From contig URKV01000059.1 of assembly GCA_900548565.1 (NCBI GenBank), positions 1 to 10,666 on the forward strand: a stretch of 10,666 nt of DNA. The letters are read 5' to 3'. The notes beneath the pieces were generated by a model that saw nothing but the letters and a program-made list of their open reading frames with translations, was not told where the DNA came from and made no database searches. Source of the stretch: an uncultured Collinsella sp. GTDB taxonomy: Bacteria > Actinomycetota > Coriobacteriia > Coriobacteriales > Coriobacteriaceae. A program made the position numbers and the translations under genes. The number at the start of each line of letters is the position of its first letter. Within the stretch, counting starts at the first letter, position 1. This document shows positions 1 to 10,237 of this stretch, in pieces.

Positions 1-48
1 CGAGATGCTCAGGAGTCTCGTGGGCTCGGAGATGTGTATAAGAGACAG
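1..48. other. Illumina Nextera i7 adapter (artefact)
   Basis: Not part of the genome. Bases 15-48 match the Nextera read-2 adapter as I remember it, ending with the 19-base Tn5 mosaic end at 30-48 (AGATGTGTATAAGAGACAG). Bases 1-6 (CGAGAT) match the end of the P7 primer, and bases 7-14 (GCTCAGGA) match the i7 index I recall as N704. The minus-strand reading frame of rpoC runs through it and gains the false tail CLLYTSPSPRDS, a string known from contaminated protein databases. The join to real sequence is between 48 and 49. These bases should be trimmed. Confidence 0.98.
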
Positions 49-2492
<2,444 letters not shown>

Positions 2493-2498
2493 AGTCAA

Positions 2499-5990
<3,492 letters not shown>

Positions 5991-6026
5991 CAGGTTTTTC
6001 CTCCTTCACGGAAATGCTCGGTGGGT

Positions 6027-6047
6027 TGGCGAGGCATAGCTTCGCCA
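6027..6047 (-). repeat. hairpin in the rpoB leader
   Basis: TGGCGA (6027-6032) pairs with TCGCCA (6042-6047), a 6-bp stem with a further G-U pair inside. It lies in the predicted rpoB 5' untranslated region, 20 bases upstream of the Shine-Dalgarno sequence. It has no U tract, so it is not a terminator. A role in mRNA stability or translation is possible but not shown. Confidence 0.4.
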
Positions 6048-6063
6048 GTTATCGCAACCTAAT

Positions 6064-6091
6064 AGTTTATCAGGTACCGACCGTTGGGCAA
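6064..6091 (-). promoter_or_regulatory. predicted rpoBC promoter
   Basis: On the minus strand, TTGCCC (6086-6091) and TAAACT (6064-6069) are 16 bases apart, matching the sigma70 -35 and -10 boxes at 4 of 6 positions each. Transcription would start near 6057, giving a leader of about 67 bases. The region upstream is AT-rich against a GC-rich background, which could help promoter strength. The neighbouring TATTAG makes the exact -10 uncertain. The galU terminator upstream makes a separate rpoBC promoter necessary. Confidence 0.4.
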
Positions 6092-6167
6092 GAAAAGCCT
6101 TGACGCGATTGAGTTTTTGGAGTAGCAAAGTTTTTCGACAGAAAACACGCAGGTAGATGGGTGTGTA

Positions 6168-6201
6168 TCGAACATCTGTTCATATATTTTCTGTGAACAG
6201 A
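6168..6201. promoter_or_regulatory. LexA-like box and overlapping inverted repeat
   Basis: TCGAAC-N4-GTTCAT at 6168-6183 resembles the Gram-positive/actinobacterial LexA (SOS) operator, whose core is CGAAC-N4-GTTCG. The left half fits fully; the right half differs at its last two bases. The same GTTCA half also forms an 8-bp inverted repeat, TCTGTTCA (6175-6182) with TGAACAGA (6194-6201), spaced by 11 AT-rich bases. So three GAAC/GTTC half-sites occur within 34 bases. They lie about 110 bases upstream of the predicted rpoB start point, between the galU terminator and the rpoB promoter. This is a candidate site only. Confidence 0.3.
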
Positions 6202-6224
6202 GAGCCGGCAATCGCAGCTCTTAT

Positions 6225-6257
6225 AAAAAACGGGCGCGAACCGAGGTCCGCGCCCGT
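6225..6257 (-). terminator. intrinsic terminator of galU
   Basis: ACGGGCGCG (6230-6238) pairs perfectly with CGCGCCCGT (6249-6257) around a 10-base loop. Read on the minus strand the stem is followed by TTTTTTATAA. It begins about 20 bases after the galU stop codon and separates galU from rpoB. Confidence 0.9.
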
Positions 6258-6277
6258 AAATGTCGATGTCCGAAGGC

Positions 6278-7186
6278 TTACTTGCGCATCAATCCGCCGC
6301 GCTCGTCAATGGCGTCCCAGAAGGCATCGGCAAAGCGGGGATCGCTTGCAGCCATGAGGGCGTTGGTGGCCATCCAGCCAGAGGGAGTGCCGGTGTCGTA
6401 GCCCGACAGCGGGTCGATGACGACGGCATACATGGCCTCACGGTCGAGCGAACGGGCCATGGCGTCGGTGAGCTGGATCTCGCCGCCCTTGCCGGCCTGC
6501 TGATCTGCCAGCAGGTCCATGACCAGCGGGCTCAGCAAGTAGCGACCGACGATGTACAGGTTGGACGGAGCCGCCTCGGGAGCGGGCTTCTCGACCAGAC
6601 CGCCGATACGCCAGACAGCGCCCGGCTCTGCATCGGCAACGTCCTCGGCGCCCTCGAGCGAACCGACGCGCTCGCCGGCGATAACGCCGTAGCGGCTGAC
6701 TTCCTCGGGCGAGCAAGCAGCGACGGCGATAACCGAAGCTCCACCGTGCTCCTTGGAAACGGCGAGCATCTTGTCGCAGATGTCGCGATTAGGCACAACG
6801 TAGTCGCCCAGAAGAACCAGGAAGTTCTCCCCTGCCACGGCGTCGGCAGCAGAGCGGATAGCATGGCCGAGGCCCTTGGGCTCGTACTGATAACGGAAGT
6901 CGACCGGCATACCGCCAGCGTGGGCGACGGCATCGGCATAGGCGTTCTTGCCGCGCTCGCGCAGCAGGTTCTCGAGCGAGCGATCGGGCTGGAAGTAGTT
7001 CAGCAGCTCGGGCTTACCGGGAGATGTAACGATGATGGCGTCGTCGACTTCCTCGGGGTCGAGCGCCTCCTCGACGACGTACTGAATGACGGGCTTGTCG
7101 AGCACCGGCAGCATCTCTTTGGGCGTGCACTTGGTGCCAGGCAGAAAACGCGTGCCAAGACCGGCGGCGGGGATGATTGCCTTCAT
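6278..7186 (-). CDS. galU: UTP--glucose-1-phosphate uridylyltransferase
   Basis: Makes UDP-glucose from UTP and glucose 1-phosphate in the cytosol, supplying glucosyl groups for surface polysaccharides and glycolipids, and UDP-galactose through the Leloir pathway. The protein is 302 residues, normal for bacterial GalU. Motifs: the nucleotide-binding loop AAGLGTRFLPGTKCTPKEM (7-25, with Arg13, Lys19 and Lys23), KPVIQYVVEEA (31-41), GLGHAI (105-110), the metal-site strand VLLGD (Asp128), VEKP (198-201) followed by APSNLYIVGRYLL, and GEIQLTDA (236-243). ATG at 7186 is chosen because the family starts at MKAIIPAAG and an AAAGGA lies at 7199-7204. The open frame runs 28 codons further upstream, but that part has no family similarity. 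The gene has its own predicted promoter and a strong terminator, so it seems a single-gene unit. Its place between rplL and rpoB is unusual. Confidence 0.95.
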   Translation of the reverse strand: MKAIIPAAGLGTRFLPGTKCTPKEMLPVLDKPVIQYVVEEALDPEEVDDAIIVTSPGKPELLNYFQPDRSLENLLRERGKNAYADAVAHAGGMPVDFRYQYEPKGLGHAIRSAADAVAGENFLVLLGDYVVPNRDICDKMLAVSKEHGGASVIAVAACSPEEVSRYGVIAGERVGSLEGAEDVADAEPGAVWRIGGLVEKPAPEAAPSNLYIVGRYLLSPLVMDLLADQQAGKGGEIQLTDAMARSLDREAMYAVVIDPLSGYDTGTPSGWMATNALMAASDPRFADAFWDAIDERGGLMRK

Positions 7187-7433
7187 GTTATTCAAAGATC
7201 CTTTCGCAGGCGCAAAAGCGCCCCATGCGTGCGGCACACAGCCGCAGACCAAATTGCGATACCCAAGCATCTTACCGCTGGAACTATATGTCGCTACAAG
7301 GCAGAGGCAATTCTTCAGCAGGTCAACGCAAATTATTGCTCGAATGGTGCAATTTTATTGCCCAACGGCAGGGCACCCGATACGACGCAAATCACAGAAT
7401 ACGGCAGCTTGAGCTACCGATGTCGAGGGACCG
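7187..7433 (-). promoter_or_regulatory. galU upstream region with predicted promoter
   Basis: No gene is seen between the rplL terminator and galU. On the minus strand TTGCCT (7305-7310) and TATAGT (7283-7288) are 16 bases apart and match sigma70 boxes at 4 and 5 of 6 positions. The start point would be near 7276, giving a leader of about 90 bases. That leader holds two short hairpins: TGCGGC/GCCGCA (7230-7246, loop ACACA) and GGCGC/GCGCC (7209-7222, loop of four A on the plus strand). The second ends just upstream of the galU ribosome binding site (7199-7204). I see nothing definite in 7311-7433, which is less GC-rich than its surroundings. Confidence 0.45.
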
Positions 7434-7473
7434 AAAAACAAAAAAGACGGGGCTCGCAATGCGAACCCCGTCT
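7434..7473 (-). terminator. intrinsic terminator of rplJL
   Basis: AGACGGGG (7445-7452) pairs with CCCCGTCT (7466-7473); past one mismatch the stem continues with TCGC/GCGA and an AAT loop. On the minus strand it is followed by TTTTTGTTTTT (7434-7444). It starts about 30 bases after the rplL stop, so it ends the rplJL message before galU. Confidence 0.92.
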
Positions 7474-7500
7474 GCAAAGAAATCTGGCGAGAAAGCCTGA

Positions 7501-7878
7501 TTACTTGAGGGTGACAGCAGCGCCAGCAGCCTCGAGCTTCTCCTTGGCAGCCTCGGCGTCCTCCTTCTTGGCACCCTCGAGAACAGCCTTGGGAGCGCCC
7601 TCGACGACCTCCTTGGCCTCCTTCAGGCCAAGGTTGGTGAGCTCACGGACGGCCTTGATGACCTGGATCTTGTTGTCGCCGAAGCCCTCGAGCACGACGT
7701 CAAACTCGGTCTTCTCCTCGGCCTCAGCAGCGCCAGCAGCGGGAGCGGCGACAACGGCGGCAGGAGCAGCGGCGGAAACGCCGAAGGTGTCCTCGATAGC
7801 CTTAACGAGCTCGGAAGCCTCGAGAAGGGTCATTTCCTTAAGAGCATCGATGATCTCATCGGTGGTAAGCTTAGCCAT
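7501..7878 (-). CDS. rplL: ribosomal protein bL12 (L7/L12)
   Basis: Stalk protein of the large ribosomal subunit, bound as dimers to L10, which recruits and activates translation GTPases such as EF-Tu and EF-G. The protein is 125 residues, the normal length. The N-terminal dimerisation and L10-binding helices (1-33, MAKLTTDEIIDALKEMTLLE...) are followed by an Ala/Pro/Val hinge (about 34-51) and the conserved globular C-terminal domain (about 56-125), with NKIQVIKAVRELTNLGLKEAK at 69-89. ATG at 7878 has AAAGGA (7886-7891) 7 bases upstream; the open frame continues 11 codons further up, without family similarity. It lies 102 bases after rplJ in the same transcription unit and is followed by an intrinsic terminator. 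L12 is needed in several copies per L10, so its output must exceed that of rplJ. Confidence 0.98.
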   Translation of the reverse strand: MAKLTTDEIIDALKEMTLLEASELVKAIEDTFGVSAAAPAAVVAAPAAGAAEAEEKTEFDVVLEGFGDNKIQVIKAVRELTNLGLKEAKEVVEGAPKAVLEGAKKEDAEAAKEKLEAAGAAVTLK

Positions 7879-7980
7879 TTCTAAGTCCTTTCGGTTTCCG
7901 TGTCTGTGCACGGAGATCAGTTAAAACACGGCGCGAATGCGCCAGGGGTGCGGCGTTGCCGCCGCGGGTGAAAACAGCGA
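7879..7980 (-). repeat. rplJ-rplL spacer with two hairpins
   Basis: This 102-base gap holds two short GC stems: GCGGC/GCCGC (7950-7962, loop GTT) and GGCGC/GCGCC (7930-7943, loop GAAT). On the minus strand the latter is followed by GTGTTTTAAC, a poor U tract. They could be RNA processing or stability elements, or a weak attenuator. No promoter is evident. The rplL ribosome binding site is at 7886-7891. Confidence 0.4.
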
Positions 7981-8502
7981 CTAGGCTGCCTTCTGCTCGG
8001 AGACCTGCTGGATCGAACGAGCGAGACCAGAGGAAACGCCGTTGACGCAGACAGCGATGTCGCGAGCGAAACCGGAGATGAGACCGGCGATCTGGCCGAG
8101 AAGCTGATCCTTGGTGGGCAGCTCGGCGATAGCCTTAACATCATCAGCGGAAACGGCCTTGCCGTCGGAGATACCGCCCTTGATCTCAAGGACGCCCTTG
8201 GACTTAGCGGAGAAGTCCTTAAGGGCCTTAGCGGCCTCGACCGGCTCGGACTCGTAGAACACATAAGCGACGGGGCCGGCGAGGATCTCGTCGAGCTCGG
8301 GCTGCTCCTGGTTCTTGAGAGCGATCTTGACCAGGTTGTTCTTGTAGACCTTCATCTCGGCGCCGCACTCGCGAAGCTGATGACGCAGCTCCTGAGCCTG
8401 CTTAACCGTCAGACCGTTGTAGTTGACGACGAACAGACCGGCGTTCTCGGCGATACGGGACTCGATCTCTGCAACCTTGTCGATTTTGTACTGCTGGGGC
8501 AT
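7981..8502 (-). CDS. rplJ: ribosomal protein uL10
   Basis: Base of the ribosomal stalk: it binds 23S rRNA through its N-terminal domain and carries L7/L12 dimers on its C-terminal helix. It also represses its own operon by binding the leader RNA. The protein is 173 residues, normal for bacteria. Visible segments are KIDKVAEIESRIAENAGLFVV (6-26), NYNGLTVKQAQELRHQLREC (27-46), YKNNLVKIAL, the GPVAYVF strand, and an alpha-helical C-terminus ending GLARSIQQVSEQKAA. ATG at 8502 has a full AGGAGGT at 8510-8516, 7 bases away. It is first in a two-gene unit with rplL and is preceded by an L10 leader and a terminator-like hairpin. The usual rplK-rplA pair is not upstream; an aminotransferase gene takes that place. 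Confidence 0.97.
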   Translation of the reverse strand: MPQQYKIDKVAEIESRIAENAGLFVVNYNGLTVKQAQELRHQLRECGAEMKVYKNNLVKIALKNQEQPELDEILAGPVAYVFYESEPVEAAKALKDFSAKSKGVLEIKGGISDGKAVSADDVKAIAELPTKDQLLGQIAGLISGFARDIAVCVNGVSSGLARSIQQVSEQKAA

Positions 8503-8567
8503 GAATTACACCTCCTCGAATTCTTTCCGGGCACGGTCCGCCACAAGGACGTGACGGGGGCATGTCC

Positions 8568-8604
8568 AAAAAGAAAGCCCCCGCGCTGCATGAGCGACGG
8601 GGGC
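8568..8604 (-). terminator. attenuator (terminator hairpin) in the rplJ leader
   Basis: On the minus strand GCCCCCG (8598-8604) pairs with CGGGGGC (8577-8583), and the stem continues past a bulged base with CGCT/AGCG. It is followed directly by TTTCTTTTT (8568-8576). It lies about 65 bases upstream of the rplJ start codon and directly after the L10-binding motif, the arrangement expected for transcription attenuation by L10. If there were no promoter between it and the aminotransferase gene it could instead be that gene's terminator, but a good promoter is present at 8719-8747. Confidence 0.8.
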
Positions 8605-8712
8605 GAGAAGACATATCTACTCGACCACCTCGGCTGGCGGGAAGTCCCATTAAGCTCGCGGGCGATGCCCGTTTGCACCGGCTGTCTCTGGCAGCGGATT
8701 CGTGCGTGAACC
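8605..8712 (-). ncRNA. L10 leader (autoregulatory RNA of rplJL)
   Basis: The leader of the rplJL message carries the signature of the known L10 leader, which mimics the L10 site on 23S rRNA. In RNA sense it reads AGACAGCCGGUGC (8675-8687), a hairpin CGGGC/GCCCG (8659-8671), UUAAU, a second small hairpin GGG/CCC (8639-8648), and CCAGCCGAGGUGG (8625-8637). When L10(L12) complexes are in excess they should bind here and favour the downstream terminator hairpin at 8577-8604. I recognised the motif by eye; a covariance-model search was not possible. The 5' end is taken from the predicted promoter. Confidence 0.8.
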
Positions 8713-8718
8713 GAAAGT

Positions 8719-8747
8719 ATTATGGCGGGGACCCCGGCGTCGGTCAA
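8719..8747 (-). promoter_or_regulatory. predicted rplJL promoter
   Basis: On the minus strand TTGACC (8742-8747) and CATAAT (8719-8724) each match the sigma70 boxes at 5 of 6 positions and are exactly 17 bases apart. Transcription would start near 8712, giving a leader of about 210 bases that contains the L10 leader and attenuator. The -35 box lies inside the outer arm of the large inverted repeat, so the two structures are physically linked. Confidence 0.7.
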
Positions 8748-8954
8748 CGGACACGAGGATTCGTACACAAACCCTGCATACGCTCCGACCGGGAGGGGCA
8801 GGGCGAGTTTTCCGCTCGGTCAAGTCCTGGGCTCGCACGAAGGCCACATTAAGTGGCCTTCGGCTCGTGCGGAATCTACGGAAAACTCGCCCTGCCCCTC
8901 CCGGCCGGAGCTACGTTGCCTTTGCTGCGAATCCTCGTGTCCGTTGAGCGACGC
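8737..8954. repeat. large nested inverted repeat
   Basis: A 218-base imperfect palindrome with three nested stems. The outer arms, 8737-8763 and 8928-8954, pair at 26 of 27 positions. The middle arms, 8782-8814 and 8879-8911, pair at 32 of 33 positions, with a perfect 26-bp core (8789-8814/8879-8904) rich in G on one strand and C on the other. The inner hairpin CGCAC-GAAGGCCAC (8834-8847) pairs with GTGGCCTTC (8853-8861) and GTGCG (8867-8871) around the loop ATTAA. It lies between the aminotransferase stop codon and the rplJ promoter and encodes no convincing protein. There is no U tract, so it is not a standard terminator. It could be a miniature palindromic mobile element or a dispersed repeat of the genome, or as RNA an mRNA 3'-end stabiliser. 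Confidence 0.9.
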
Positions 8955-9007
8955 GCCCCACTCATAATGCTTGGGTCGGTGGGCTGATGATTTTGGGTCC
9001 CGTTGGG
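8955..9007. other. aminotransferase 3' flank with imperfect direct repeat
   Basis: A 53-base stretch between the inverted repeat and the aminotransferase stop. On the plus strand it contains CATAATGCTT (8963-8972), resembling the rplJ -10 region in mirror image, and two similar units: TTGGGTCGGTGGGCT (8971-8985) and TTGGGTCCCGTTGGGCT (8993-9009). No U-tracted terminator is seen for the aminotransferase. Confidence 0.5.
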
Positions 9008-10144
9008 CTACAGGGTTGAAACGAAGTTGGACAGGCGGCTGAGGCCTTCGTCCAGATCTTGGTCGGAGACGCAGTAGCTTAGGCGGATGTGGCCTTCGGT
9101 TCCGAAGCAGTCGCCCGGGACTAGGGCTACGTTTGCCTCTTTGATGGCTTTGATGCAGAAGTCTTCGCTGGTTAGGCCGAACTTTTTGATGCTCGGGAAA
9201 GTGTAGAAGGCTCCTGCGGGCTCTACTACGTCGAGGCCCATGGCGTCTAAGGCTGCGAGTACGCGTTCGCGGCGGGCTCGGTAGACTTTGAGCATGGGGG
9301 TTGGGTCGACGGTCAGGGCTCGGGCTGCGGCGTCCATTTCGAAGGAGACGGCACTCGATACTAAGTATTGGTGGGCCTTTACGATCTCGGCGATAACGGG
9401 GGCTGCGGCTGCGAGCCAGCCCAAGCGCCAGCCGGTCATGGCCCAGGGCTTGGAAAAGCTCTCGATGATGACCGTCTGATCGCGAAGCTCCGGGTGACGC
9501 TGGGCAAAGCGCTCGTAGCCATCCACATAAACCAGGCGGTTGTATACGTCGTCGCAGACCACGTAGATGCCCGTCTGCTCCGCCACGTGCGCCACGGCAT
9601 CGAGCGAAGCCGCGTTGAGGATACAGCCCGTAGGATTGTTGGGCGAGCAGATGACGATGGCCTTGGTCGCCGGTGTCACGCAGGCACGAAGCGCTTCCTC
9701 ATCGATCTGGAATTGCGCGGGCTCCGTATCAAAAAAGACCGCCTTAGCGTGGTTGGCCACGACGATGCTCTCGTACAGGCCAAAGGCAGGCGTGGGAATA
9801 ATGACCTCGTCGCCGGGGTTGAGCATGGCCATAAACGTAGCCGACAGGGCCTCGGTCGCGCCGTCGGTCAGGATGACCTCGTCGGCCGAAAACGCCAGGC
9901 CCGCGTCCCCCATGTAGGCAGACAGTGCCTCGCGCAGGACGGGACGGCCGTTGTTGGGCGGATAGTGCGTGTCGCCGCGGCCCAGCGCGGCCGTCACCTC
10001 GGCGCTAATCACATCGGGCGTGGGAAAATCGGGCTCGCCGAGCGCGAGCGCGATGCACCCTGGGTGCTGGGCAGCGAGCGCGTTAATCCGACGGATGCCG
10101 GAGAGCTTGAGCGTGGCAAGCGAGGTATTCATGGGCAGGCGCAT
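9008..10144 (-). CDS. class I/II PLP-dependent aminotransferase
   Basis: A fold-type I aminotransferase of the aspartate aminotransferase superfamily, complete at 378 residues. It moves amino groups between an amino acid and a 2-oxo acid in the cytosol; the substrate cannot be fixed from sequence, with aspartate, aromatic or other amino acids all possible. Visible features are LALGEPDFPTPD (33-44), HYPPNNGRPVLREAL (60-74), the cofactor phosphate site TDGATEAL (93-100), SPNNPTG (167-173), the cofactor-ring aspartate Asp198 with Tyr201 in CDDVYNRL, the Schiff-base Lys232 in SFSKPWAMTGWRLGW, and the carboxylate-binding Arg354 in HIRLSY. ATG at 10144 is supported by GAAAGGAA at 10149-10156; the second ATG (10132) is too far from it. 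From about residue 240 to the end the codon choice changes sharply (no GCG, ACG or GTG), suggesting a recombined 3' part. It is divergent from the plus-strand gene at 10238. Confidence 0.93.
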   Translation of the reverse strand: MRLPMNTSLATLKLSGIRRINALAAQHPGCIALALGEPDFPTPDVISAEVTAALGRGDTHYPPNNGRPVLREALSAYMGDAGLAFSADEVILTDGATEALSATFMAMLNPGDEVIIPTPAFGLYESIVVANHAKAVFFDTEPAQFQIDEEALRACVTPATKAIVICSPNNPTGCILNAASLDAVAHVAEQTGIYVVCDDVYNRLVYVDGYERFAQRHPELRDQTVIIESFSKPWAMTGWRLGWLAAAAPVIAEIVKAHQYLVSSAVSFEMDAAARALTVDPTPMLKVYRARRERVLAALDAMGLDVVEPAGAFYTFPSIKKFGLTSEDFCIKAIKEANVALVPGDCFGTEGHIRLSYCVSDQDLDEGLSRLSNFVSTL

Positions 10145-10237
10145 GGCGTTCCTTTCGTAAGGGTTGCACTAGGATAGCGCGGCGAGGCGCCGCCTGACGG
10201 TGTAACCTAAACGGAAACCAACCGGAAAGGAGGCGGC
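10145..10237. promoter_or_regulatory. divergent intergenic region
   Basis: This 93-base gap lies between two divergent genes and must hold both promoters, but I cannot see a convincing pair of sigma70 boxes in either direction. It has a 6-bp perfect stem, GCGGCG/CGCCGC (10179-10193, loop AGG), near its middle. The ribosome binding sites are at 10149-10156 (minus) and 10226-10233 (plus). Confidence 0.4.

Noticed and set aside
30..48. Tn5 mosaic end as evidence of a natural transposon
   Set aside because: It is continuous with Nextera adapter and index bases and sits at the very contig end, so it is a library artefact.
7187..7270. 28-codon upstream extension of galU
   Set aside because: The family starts at MKAIIPAAG, a ribosome binding site precedes that ATG, and the extension overlaps leader hairpins.
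7879..7911. 11-codon upstream extension of rplL
   Set aside because: It covers the ribosome binding site at 7886-7891, and L7/L12 proteins start at MAKLT-like sequences.
6260..7924. 554-residue plus-strand open frame over galU and rplL
   Set aside because: It lies antisense to two clear genes and crosses their terminators and leaders.
8789..8808. Possible G-quadruplex in the G-rich palindrome arm
   Set aside because: Only three G-runs of three or more are close together; a fourth run is missing.
8562..8967. Several 65-119 residue open frames on both strands in the rplJ control region
   Set aside because: They overlap the L10 leader, attenuator and palindrome; their similar peptides on both strands come from the inverted repeat itself.
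8971..9009. Imperfect direct repeat around the aminotransferase stop as an attachment site
   Set aside because: The units are short and diverged, and no integrase or mobile gene is near.
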